Origin: Onchocerca lupi
Lineage: Eukaryota > Nematoda > Chromadorea > Rhabditida > Onchocercidae
NCBI GenBank assembly: GCA_028564675.1
Contig: JAOVVO010000412.1
Span: 1-64,000, forward strand
Direction: 5' to 3'
DNA length: 64,000 nucleotides
Positions 23,201-34,860 of the stretch are shown here, piece after piece. A program made the position numbers and the translations under genes. The first letter of the stretch is position 1; every line of letters begins with the position of its first letter. A model generated the notes under the pieces. The model ran no database searches and had not been told where the DNA came from. It saw only the letters and a program-made list of their open reading frames with translations.

Positions 23201-26200
23201 TTAGTATGAACAGTGGCAAATACAAGTTGACTATCATGCTGCAATATTGAGGAATGAATGATGATTCCGGAATTCCGCATCCTCCGCATATTTTAATAAT
23301 CTTTTGAACAATGCTAACCTTTTATAAAGGGTATTTTATGAGATATAAAATCCGGTTATGACTGAAATTTATTGCTATCTAGAGCTTGATATCTCACCAC
23401 AGCAACTTCCATTTCGTTGACTGCGAATTGAAATTTTCATTAAACATATATATAAATTTGGCTTTCAGTAGTCGGACAATATCAAAACACATATGTTGTA
23501 CGTACATTCAGCAAACTCAGAACATGCTCACACATGTTGGCTAATAAAAATCGAATGGTTACAGTGTGCGAAGTCTGATTTCATGACTAGTATCATGCAG
23601 TCTCCGATAAACAATCGTAAAAGATACGATGTTCTAAATAATCGGTTAGTCGCGACGATGTGGAAGTGATACACTAATTTTTTGGTTCATTTTTAATAAG
23701 CATTTAAAATTGCAAACACAGCTGTCTATAAAGGGAAATCTATGAGACCATGAGTCCATGATATAAAGAATACGGTGACATAACGTAATCTTTTCCCAAA
23801 CATAATTGAATTTTTTTTGAATTCCTCATAAGAATCTGACAAATTTATAATCAAACATTCCTGCTGCACTATATTTTTGATGATTTTAAAATGAAATATT
23901 GAAAAAAATCTATTCTGAAGCAAAGAGGCTACACTGCTGGCCACTAAGTCCGTTCTTACTATGGGATGTCATCCTTCGCAAATAAGAATTTGTGAAACTA
24001 ACTATTCTTTCGGGATCTTCATATTCGATTTGCAAATGAAACATTGCTCTGAGGATTGCTAACATGCAATGTATGCAATTACTATAAACCACTGGTCTTA
24101 TCATCTCCAGATCTTGCTGTGAAAATCCATCTTTATGCAATATCCTGAATAATTACAAACACAACACATATATAATTTGAACTATCATCGTCTACTTTGA
24201 ACTTTTTTGAATTCTATCTAAAATTCTACTGGATTTTCAAGATACTCCCAAGGGACAGATTTTAGCAACAATAATTTTTATCAATTTTCTTGAAAACTGC
24301 ACGCCAGTTTGAGGAGGAAGAAGTATTGATAAATGCTATTACATGATACAAAAAAAAAAAGGAAAGAGATGATTTTGTACATGTCAAGCCGAAGCATGCG
24401 AATATTCCCTACATGAAGATAGCAGTTGAGCTTGGGGCGAATCTTGACGACTTGTGCTTTTTAATAATTTTATTTCAAACTATTCAAAATCCATGTTATG
24501 TACAAATTTATACTTGCTAAGATTTTGAAGTACAACCGAATAAAGAATAAAGAAATATTATTGATATATTTAGTGTTTTACAGACCTCATTTGCTTGAGT
24601 ACTGTGCTTTTTCCACTTTCACCAGCTCCTGCAATTATTCACTTCAAATTATTTTCCAATTTGCAGGGATATATCATAAGAAGATTGTGAAAAAAAAAAA
24701 AAGTTTCCAAGTTATGTCTTTTTTCTCTTTTTTAACAAAATTTGTTAAGAAGAAGCTGAGGAATTTGAATATAAAAAGATATGGAAGTTGAAGAAGAAGT
24801 AATGATATATTGTACAACAGAAAATATTCCTTTCGTATATTTCAACTTTTATTTCATACTTCAAAATCAAATCACAAATCACGAAGTAATATATATCATT
24901 CTAAATTGATAGACAAACCCAAGCTTATTTTTAATTCTTGTTTTCATTCGGTAACTTTTGAGCTGAACATTTTTGAATAACAGCTGTATACGATTACTTC
25001 TAAAGATTTCTGCGAAGTTTTACTTTTTATGACGAGGTCATCATAGGTCAACGTGCTCTCATCTTATTCATAGTGCTCTATATAAATGCATCGGATAGGA
25101 GATGTCGCCCTATGCATGACTTCATTATAATATATCTCTTTTGCTGTACACAGAATTTGAAAAGCCTTTGCAAAAATTTGGACAGATTTATTATTGCTTC
25201 AATTACTTAATTATAAATGGCAGTTTTCATACTTCTGCAATGCTTTCAGAGAATTTCTATTTTATGGTAGAAAGAATGGATTTAAAGAAGTATAAACTTT
25301 AAGGATGAGAATATCTTGCATATGAACTGACAAAAATATAAGATGAATTCGCACCATGATGATGAAATGAAGTTTCTCAAAATCGATGAAATACATTGAT
25401 ACTACTACTTATATTTTTGATTGGCTTTAGCAGAGATACCAGAGTTAAATCATGTTCATAATTACGATGGTTTGTACATAGATAAGCTTATCACGGAAAT
25501 TTATATCGAAGTTACACATAATTAAAGTTACTTTCAAAATCAACCTTTCAAACATATCAAAATTATTTACGTTAAATAAAAAGCAAACCAAAATTTATCT
25601 GTTTTTAATTATCATAACTCTTTTTTCAAAAATTTTACTGACGCCTCCTATACAACAGATAATTTTTGTTATAATTTTAAAAACTGATGAATAGCGTAGA
25701 CGCATAACGTAAACGTATTTCTTGAAGATTCCAAATGAAACAAGGAAATGCGATTTTCACGACATCCAAAATATTTAATGATAATAATTGCAAGAAATTA
25801 TTTTTCCTGTTTTCTCATTTTTCTACACCTTTGGATTATAATTTTTATATAGAACTTGCTTTGAAAATAATCCACTGTTGATTTTAATCTCATACATTAA
25901 AGAATGAGGCAGAATATATGAGATATAGATTAAAAAAGTCTCATAAGAAGGCTTACTTTGGGATTCTAGAAAAAATAAGTTTGGTTATCTTTAAATTCAC
26001 TTGAGATTTTTAGGAACTGACAATGATACATTTCTAGCTATCGTACCACATAACGTCTTCCGTTGCCCCATTGCTCATAACTTCTATCAGTACTGACAGA
26101 CCGACTGATGCAGCATTTAAAAATAGTAATAGAATGTTATTTATTATTTCTAATTTGTCGGATAAAAACAAAAGTGCACTCCAATATTGATTTATTTGCT

Positions 26201-27568
26201 TCCTAATGTTTCGAATATGGTTCTCGATCCTGACCATCACATCGACCTTTTCAAATCGAAAACCATTTAATCTAATTAGACTATCAGTAATTCGAATCCT
26301 TTAATATTTATTGACCATTATTTGTTGTATTTCTTGGGATAACACGAAGCTTTAAGAACTACGTTCTCTCTTATTCCAGTACTACTCGATTGCTACCATC
26401 TGCACATGTGATAAGAGAATATCTTATTACTATACTTGGAAATTAATCGTCTTCCATCAATATGTATATTATTATAAATAAGCTAGCAGTTTAAACAAGC
26501 ATCATTAAGTTTATAGTGTTTACGCTTCGTTGATATGTGGCATATTTTTTCCAGACAGCCACAAATAGCAACAAACAGCACTGATTATTCGATTCTTTGA
26601 GATATTTTAGGAAATTAAATAAAGTTAGATTTCTTTTAGTATTATAATAAAATGTGCGAAGAGGTACAATTTGATAAGAGAGAAGTACAAAGTGATCGCT
26701 TCATCCCTTTGAAATGATTATTGGATTGTTTGTGATAAGAAATTGAGACTGTCGTTTATGATTTCCATTCACTTAAATGTCACACACGAACAATATTACT
26801 GATATGTATTCACTTGAGTTATTCAAATATAAAATTGATCCATTTGAGCATTTTTAACCTTAAATGATGGAATATCTTTCTAAATTTCTATAATTTTCAC
26901 TAGATAGCTCAAAATTAAAGAAACAGCAGCTGAAAAGTACTGTAAAATTTTAATAGCAAACAAAGGAGAGATTACCTGCTAGATCATCAAAACTGCTCAA
27001 GTGATGGGTATTTCTTGTGTATGAGTGTATTCAGATACAGATATAAATTCTGTGCATGTATGAAAAGCAAATGAGTTAATACTAATTGCTCTATAAAGTA
27101 GATAAAAGCGCTCATAGACGAAAGCTTAAAAGGTTAAACAAAAGTATGCGACTATAAAATTTGAATTCAGGTAGATGATAACATATCATAAAACATACAT
27201 TTCTTCAATCTATGAGGTGTGCATTGTTCATCGAGAAATCATTGGTAGTAACGATTAATTTGGTTTTCTAATTTTGCCTTTTTTTGAGAAGCACAGTAAT
27301 GTCTAATAAGCAGTCTTATTTACTATCATTACATCGAATTCTAAATTTACGATTCTGGAACTATGTTTGGAACAAGGTTTAATCGGAAAATCCATTGGAA
27401 TAAAGAAGAACGTAATACAGATGAAGATTTTTAAAAAATAGCAGACATACCTAGTAGAAGAAGTTTAATAATCCGAAGTGACATTGACTGGTCTTTTTTA
27501 ATTTGTTCATCGATTCGACGGTTCAAATTTTTCTGATCTCTTTGGTCACGTGAAGCGCAATGCCCCAT
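20224..27568 (-). CDS. Heterotrimeric G-protein alpha subunit, complete (374 aa)
   Basis: GTP-binding alpha subunit acting below seven-TM receptors at the plasma membrane. Ten exons: 27451-27568, 24586-24628, 23960-24144, 23398-23420, 23084-23238, 22723-22851, 21237-21366, 20757-20910, 20621-20681, 20224-20350. All phases agree and the total is 375 codons. Motifs: N-terminal MGHC (Gly2 for myristate, Cys4 for palmitate); P-loop GAGESGKS 40-47; switch I RTRIKTTG with Arg199; switch II DVGGQRSERKKW with Gln225; NKKD 290-293; TCATDT from 344. All catalytic residues are present, so it should bind and hydrolyse GTP. The tail ends LKSMGLC: the Cys at position -4 that pertussis toxin modifies in Gi/o is Met here, and a Cys is the last residue. 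It resembles the nematode GPA group; I cannot name the orthologue without a tree. Confidence 0.95.
23398..23420 (-). CDS. 23-base microexon of the G-alpha gene
   Basis: Flanked by acceptor TTCGCAG and donor GTG|GTGAGA. It supplies INEMEVAV between RRMTSH and HDSQLV in the helical domain. It is the only segment found that converts the phase 1 end of the preceding exon to the phase 0 start of the next one; joining those two exons directly would give an immediate stop. Confidence 0.8.
24629..27450 (-). other. G-alpha intron 1 (2.8 kb)
   Basis: Separates the acylated N-terminal exon from the P-loop exon. An ORF at 26034-26240 on the minus strand has no splice support or family match. Nothing else is supported. 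Confidence 0.5.
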
Positions 27569-30530
27569 GGCGCGCCAACAATACTTTACAATTCAGCTGT
27601 TACCACCAGAAGCGCAGTGAAGTGTTATATGATTTGGAATAACGCGATAGAAGTAGGAAAAGAAATAAACTCGAAATATGATCAAAATATTGGATTTAGT
27701 TCGAACAGATAGTGATAGCTATAATACAAATAATATCGTAGTTTTATGACAGAATTGGAATCATCGTGAATTATTTATGGTAAATGAATGTAGCACTAAT
27801 GCAGAATCCAGAAATTTACATAGAACTGGGCAAAGAGATCATAATGTTTCATGTGATTTACTTGCTGATGACTTATATCGGATAATATGTTCAGCTACTG
27901 ATATTTCTATCCCACTAATGAATCAGTGAGAAACAGATGAAAAATTTGTTTTGATTCTTCAGCAGTGGCGAAGAATGAAAACATATGCCACTGGAAATCA
28001 ATTGAAAGAATCGAAGTGGCTATAGCTGAAACAGTCGTTAATAATGACAGCGACTAACACAGTCGTTTTTGATAACGACAATGGTATTGTTGTTGATAAC
28101 AATATGACTGATGAGATAGAAGAGAATAAGAATGATGATCCTTAGGAGAGTACTTATCCTGGCATATTTCTCTAACTCTAATCAAGTGTAGTGTTGTCTC
28201 TTTATAGTTGTTGCTTTTTTGATACGACATGACACTATTTCGTTGACTGTTGCTGCGATGAAGACGTTCCACTGAAAAGTGGGCGAGGATGCGACGATTG
28301 TGAAAGGAGAAGTTAGGGCTGGGCTACACTGCTGGCCTAGAGCCCAGGCGGCTCCAAGCATTATTCTGTGCCTACAGCCACCTCAAGGGCCTATTAAAGG
28401 AGCAGGATGAAATTCCTTCTGGAGCACTCACAGAGGAGCAACAAAATGTTGGTACCTCTTTCTTCTCCATCTGTTGTCTATCTCGCATGCTCTCATCAGT
28501 TAGTTGGAATCCCTTACTCTACTCAGTACTTATTTGCCATTAAAAATAGCAGTTAAGCAACTATCAACTAAATCAAATAGCCCTATTCCTCAAACACACT
28601 CACATACACCCACATATGCCCACATACACACACAGACAGGCATAAACACAACCTCATTATGCTCACCTATCTATCTACCTCTAAGGTACTTGCCATTTGT
28701 CATTTATAAGTTTCTACAGCTTAAGCCTGTAGGCCTTCAGCAAATCTGAATGCGTTTAGCACATTTATGTTTTTTTCTCAAAGTTAACCGATTACCTCAT
28801 AAAGATCTGAAGTCAACAGAAACTAACTAATGACCAATTTTTCTGGAGCAGACAGCTAAGCAATCATCACTTGCTAATTAATTGACTGACACACTTTGGC
28901 TGACGTTGATTTCTTGACTTGTAGAGAAACTTTTTCTGTCTTTTTGCCCTGCTTACTCCTCTCTTTTTCCTTCTCATAACTTATAGATCGATCAACTGCT
29001 ATTATTATTCACATCTCTTTAAAGTAATAATGAATAATTCTATTCAGAATAAAAATATTCCCAAAGCTTCGCAAATTCCGAGGAACATATTTTTTTTTTT
29101 TAACTAACTAAAAAATGACTAAAATGCCAACGGATGTCAGGCACTTTCGATTTAAATTTCAGGAAAGTTGATGGGTAATGTGATAAGGAAGTAAAACATT
29201 TATTTCAAGTCCACTGAAAAATGTCTCCGTTCTTGTTGAAAAATTTTATATTAGAAAATGAAATTTTGGAAATTTTTCGATAAGTATGCGACATGACCCA
29301 AACGTCTAGGGAAAGGGGTGCATATGCATTTTCCATTCAATTCCATCATATTTCTTTGCAAGAATTAAATCTCACTTGTGAAAGATTTCACGAGATTTTT
29401 GAGCTTAAACAAAAATGCGGCGAAAATCTATCTAAATTTCTTTTATCCAATTGCCAGCAAGTATTGCCTCATTGCTATAAATAACTCTTTCAAGACAAAG
29501 TTTTTGTGTTTGATTGTTCCATTGCAGTAATTTTATAGACAGTACCAATGAATTAAAGAAAATCAGTACCATTGCATCATGCACATCGAAGAAACAATGC
29601 TGATATCATGCAGTAGGACTGTTTAGGGGCTTTTTATTACTAATATTCTTTTAATAACATCGTATAATTAATTTATGTTCAAGCATGTTTCATCTGAATT
29701 GATAGGGTTGCAAGGAACAGTAATTTTTCCCGGGCGATATTTTACATATTCTAAATAATTCTTGATCTTATCAAGTAATTTTAGCTAACTGCCGATGATT
29801 TTTTATTGTTTAAGAAAGTGTTTGACGTGGGAAGGACTAAGGAATCATACTCTAATGAAAAGTTGGAAATTGCTTTTCTGTTGGTTCTGATATTTTGTCC
29901 TGTAAATATATTTTAAGAATTTTAAATTTTATGCTTTTATTTATTGAGAAATAATGCATAATAAAATTTTAATATCATAAGCAAAATTACAGTAGTCCTT
30001 GTTTATTAAGTGATATGCGGAAGGTATTGTTGGACACTCATAAATATGCTTGACAAGTTACATCTCTTTATTTTTGAAGATAATATGAAAGAATGCTACA
30101 AAAAGATATAAAAGACTACGTTAATTTTCTACATAATCTCACGATGACTACCATAGCATCTCTTTATGATCTGATCTTTGAATGAATTATTTATTCCCCA
30201 AGATTTTTCCTTTGGTCATCTGCAATTCAACTGTAATATTCTCGTGATATTGATGGATTTGCAAAAAAATCAATCACTGCTAGATATCTCCCGAATCTGA
30301 GCTTCCCTTTTTAGTATAGTTTTAACAAGAAATTTCCAATTTTTATCTTTTCATTAAAAATTTTCTTTTTTTCACATAACTTTTCATTAAAAAGCTAAAA
30401 ATTATGAGTTTTTGTCTTATTAGTTGATTCTTATTTACATAGAAACTATAATTTGTGAGTTAGAAGCAAAACTTTTTCCTTGTTTTTTTGACTTATTGTA
30501 ACAGTAGTCATTTGAACAATCACTTCTTTA
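27569..30530. other. Intergenic 5' of G-alpha, with GC-richer segment
   Basis: Mostly AT-rich and without a supported gene. The segment 28281-28440 is clearly richer in G and C and contains a hairpin. A CA-rich run lies near 28590-28640. An ORF at 28054-28272 on the minus strand is hydrophilic but unsupported by splice sites. Confidence 0.4.
28319..28347. other. GC-rich hairpin in an AT-rich region
   Basis: Arms CTGGGCT (28319-28325) and AGCCCAG (28341-28347) flank a 15-base loop. They sit in a GC-richer island about 750 bases upstream of the G-alpha start. It could be part of a promoter or 5' UTR, or a structured RNA; the sequence alone does not decide. Confidence 0.35.
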
Positions 30531-31193
30531 TCAGTTATCTGTTACTTTGTACTTAGGATGATTCTGATTCTTCTCCGATGAATTGCTATTATCGAATCGA
30601 TTATTATGACGTTCCTGCACTATTTTCACTTTGCGAGAGCTGCCGGCTCGTGACACACGTTTCACTCTTTTTACTGAAAAACAATTGATAAAAAGATTAT
30701 CCATCAATCGATTTCGATACCCAGCTATTAAAGCAAACTGAAAACGACAATTTTCAATGGCTTCTAAAAGCACAAAAATTGAACAGTGGCATCCATTGTT
30801 ACGTGTTAAAAAGTGAGCGAGATGGAAGTTTGCTTGAATTTTGAGGTATCTCAGCTAATAAATGTACATTTGCCGAAAATCAATAATACTAATTAAACTA
30901 TATAAGAAACGATTATTTCTCTACGATTGCCATCAAAAACGAACTGAATTGTCGCAAATCAATTATTTTCAATAAAATTTAAAATTGGAATGAAGAGAAA
31001 ATTTACAAATTTGAAGAACTTTGAATCAATAACCGTTTGTTTTAATGACAACATCGAGATCCTCATCGACGATCCCCTTTTTCATCCAGGTATGATCTTT
31101 TGATGTTGAAGAAATACTTTGCGGGTAGTCGATTGCATTTCCTTCTTCAGTAGAATAATCAGCTTCATCCTCAAATATTACATATCGTGTCAT
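30531..31193 (-). CDS. Tentative two-exon ORF, hydrophilic protein, unknown function
   Basis: Exon 31034-31193 starts at an ATG (MTRYVIFEDEADYSTEEG), is acidic and Ser-rich, and ends with donor G|GTTATT. Exon 30531-30673 follows acceptor TTTTTCAG in the matching phase and is strongly basic (VKRVKRVSRAGSSRKVKI). Together they encode about 100 residues with no signal peptide or TM segment. Without splicing, the first exon stops at 31026-31028. An AAAG just before the ATG could be an acceptor, in which case this is the 3' part of a longer gene or an alternative tail of the neighbouring membrane protein, but the phases I tried do not connect. I do not recognise the family. Confidence 0.35.
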
Positions 31194-31435
31194 CTTTCAA
31201 AACAAAACGGTTTATTGTCCATTGATTTCCAAGACGTTTCCAAATTTTTAAAAACCTAATAATTAGAAATTACGTATTATTGTCATTTGCTGAAGGATGG
31301 TTTTCAGCTCGTGAATGCGTCTTGCTTATTTTTTCCATGAAGTTCATAAAGTCATTTGCAGAAGAAGCATTCATATTTCACTTAATTACGTTGAGACGCT
31401 ATATTCTTTAACAAGTTTTTCTGCTTACCGGGATA

Positions 31436-32262
31436 TTACTTATCGCATATATCATTCCGGTAGTTATAAAACATATTCATTCTAGCGTATCTTAGAGCTA
31501 GTAAAATTAAACCTAGCAAACCTAGAAGCTGAAAGAAACATGCGGATAGAAAAAATTCCTCACTATAGTATAAAATTTTAATAATATCTTAGCCTACAAG
31601 TATTCGGAAAAATTCAAACACATTTGCAGACATAAAGAATTCGTACAATCTCGCCATCTTCTTGCCTTTTGGAAACATTTTCACCATTGCTTCCATTACT
31701 GTTTGTATTATTAATTAAATTTTAAGTATTCATGCTGTTGTCGTCCTGAGATTCGTTGTTGCTAATTAAGCGCTCTTTGTCGTTACAATTACCTTTCCAT
31801 TCAGTTATTCTATCCTTCTAAGCAATATAATATTTGCTGCATGAAACTATTCTTTTGCCTATCAAATCTCAGAAATTGTTTATTTATTTATAACTTTGAA
31901 AAATTGTTAAAAATAAATATAACAAAGATTTTGAAAATGTTATATTCACTACGAAATTCCTTAATTTTTTTTTCTTCTTTTACAGAAAACCTGACATAAA
32001 TGTCGTTGTCCTGGAAATTTTCATTTGCGAAACCATCATCATTATCTATCTCGCTATTCCATTTCTCTTCTGCAGTACTGTTTCCTTTGTCTGCATCTGC
32101 TGTTTAAATAATATCAGTAACTTGTAAATCACATTTCATATGTTTCTTTTTTGGAATGTGAAGGATCAGCTTAAAAATGTGCTTACATCCTGAATTGAGG
32201 ATGATTCGTTCTGCTTCGACAGCAAGAATCCACACAATAATAATCGATACTGATTGAATCAT
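31436..32262 (-). CDS. Tentative small type I membrane protein (131 aa), unknown function
   Basis: Five exons: 32187-32262, 31991-32099, 31793-31809, 31598-31698, 31436-31528. All phases agree and the total is 132 codons. The N-terminus MIQSVSIIIVWILAVEA looks like a signal peptide. It is followed by an acidic, Asn/Asp-rich ectodomain, then FFRIL LLGLLGLILLALRY as a transmembrane helix and a short tail ending DICDK. The third exon is only 17 bases and its acceptor (GGATAG) is weak. Reading through its donor would give an alternative hydrophilic end at about 31716. Function and family are not recognised. The signal peptide and TM exon look real; the exact joins are less sure. Confidence 0.45.
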
Positions 32263-34860
32263 GGATCTGAGAGGAAAAAATGGAGGATTCAATGTTTTTT
32301 CAGAAAAACTGTTTATTGAGTTCAAAAAATACACATCAAACACACACACGAATTTAATATCGCAGTTTGCAAGGCCAAAATACACATCACAAATTGCATT
32401 GTTTGTTTCACATTCATAAATGTATAGTTTTCATACAAAAACTTAAAGATTTGACATGCATAGGTTATAATCAAAATTATCTATGTCCATTAATTCCGAT
32501 ATCACTAAGGTGCTAAAATACATCATCAGCATATCGTTGTTTCTATAGGCCTGCAGTGAAAACGGAGCAAAAAAGAAAACTTCATTTCAATCTTTCACAT
32601 TGAAATATTGCTTTTTATTTCGTGTTTAAAATTGAAAAGAGGAAAAAAATTTAATTATGGGATTTAAATCAGAAATATACAAAAAATAGATGCGACAAAT
32701 AAAGAAAAGAGATTTAATTCTCGCCACATAGCAATCACATGATAGAAAAATATAAAACTATGCAAAATGCAAGCTGAATTATGGATCAGTGAAGAACTGT
32801 TATTTTAAAATCTTTTTTTGAAGTTAGTAAACATCATTGGTTTAAATTGGAATGTCCTAGTAGCTTTAAGTACATCATAGTACAAAAATATTCTCTTTGA
32901 TAAGCTGTGTAATAGTGAAAGCTTAGTCGATAAGCGGTGCTTATTCATTTCTGTTGGTTCGGAAAAGATTTCAAACTTAATATAGTATCAAAATTTAAAG
33001 TATAACTAGCGAAAACCCGTCATAATATATGACAACAGTCAATGAACTATTCTCAGTCTTTCAAAATGGAACTAGCTATTATTTTTTAAAAACTGCCGAA
33101 ATGGTGGAACTGCTAGAATCTGTGCAATTTGCCGCCTATTAATGCGCAACTGCATAATGGAGATTGACTGATGTCAGTTATTTAGTCACTCATTTTAACC
33201 CACTTGCTCGTTGGATTATTAGGGAATCTCTAGAAAATGTAATCAATAAGATGAATCTAACTTTAGAAATGATGGAAAAATTGAAAAATGAAGATAATTT
33301 GATGGACTCTGATAGTAATGGATGAAAAATGATATGGTTTATAGAGCTGAAAAATTTGATAATAACAAAGATAATTACTGATCAGCAGAGGTTAACAGAA
33401 TAGATGAGTACATAAATATGGAACGACATAGAACGATAAGATACAGCTTATAAATATAACTAAAATGATCTAAATGTTAAAAACAAGTGACACAGACTCT
33501 ACCATCAAGGTTGGAGCACTTTTATACTGCTCTCTTATATTTCACTGCAAATTATATTATCTTTATTGTCAAAACCGGATAATGCTGAAGGAACTTCACC
33601 AGAATAACTGTCAAAAATGATCCAGTAACAATCTTTTATAGGAAAATATTTTTCGATATTCCATATCTAGATTCAAAATGACATATCTCGCTCATCTCTA
33701 CAATGCCATTAATCGCTCTTAAAAGCTCTTCACACAAATTTAAAAAAATATATACAACACAAAACAGATGCCTGGAATGAATAATATCAAAAAGGAGTAG
33801 GGGGAAACGACCAGTTTGGTAACCCCAAAAAATCAGTTAATTCGGAGATTAGCCTTGAAAATGAACGCAGCAAACTTAGACCAATGTACCCATTGCCAGC
33901 TCGAATAACTTCGCATCTAAATATTCTGAATTCCAGTTAACTTCTTCAGTAATTTCCCTCTGGTTTCATTTCACAGCAGATTAATGCATATGTTAGACCA
34001 TTTCCCATTCAATTTCATACTACGAATTGTCTAAACATAGTAATCATTTCCCGGCTTACTAGTTAGTAACTGTCATTGACGATGAACTCATACATTTGCA
34101 CCAAAACAACGCCAACTTGTCAAGCAAATGAATTTGATTGTCATAATGCCTACTTCCTGTCCTTCAAATTATTTTTTAAAAAAATGTTCACACATACGTG
34201 TGTATATTTTAGCATCTGTTTCAGTATTTAAATATTCCAGATAAAGTTTTCTGAAATCCAAAAAGATGAAGCAAGTTTTATTGCAAACTGAATAATCCAC
34301 GGAAGACCTAAAAATTATGAAAACTGACAACATTCACAAATAGCAAATTTCTATTTATTTTTAATCAATTTACATTGTCTCATAAGATGGTTAATGTCAA
34401 GGATTTTCAGTGGACTCTTTAATACTTGAGCTGCGAGACTGGCATTGCAAAACATTCCCAATATTCCTTTCCCATCTATCACAATTCGATCCAATGCTTA
34501 ATGTTTTGAAATAATGCATCGCAACCTTTTTGTTCAACAAAGAGATACTACAAATTAAATTAATTCATGAGAAGTCTGAAAAATATAAAAACTAACAATA
34601 TTCAAAAATCAATAAATTTCTTTAAAAAAGTGTAAATATTTCGTCAACATCCTAAAAAATATCGATATTCTCCGGACAAATGTTGATAATTGTATTTTTA
34701 AGTCAGTGGAAATCAATTTTCAACAAGCATGTAAATGCAAAAAAACATCAATTCATTCCGAAATTTTGTGGATATGGCATCCAAAGCACTTTTATTGATT
34801 TGAAATAAAAACCCTATCAAACATAGAAATATGAAATAGCATTCACATTCATAATCCTCA
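32263..34860. other. Intergenic; no supported gene
   Basis: AT-rich sequence between the tentative membrane protein and PRCC. No ORF with family features and no repeat of note. Confidence 0.5.
34791..34796 (-). promoter_or_regulatory. Putative poly(A) signal of PRCC gene
   Basis: AATAAA on the minus strand about 65 bases after the stop codon, a normal distance for a short nematode 3' UTR. Confidence 0.5.
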
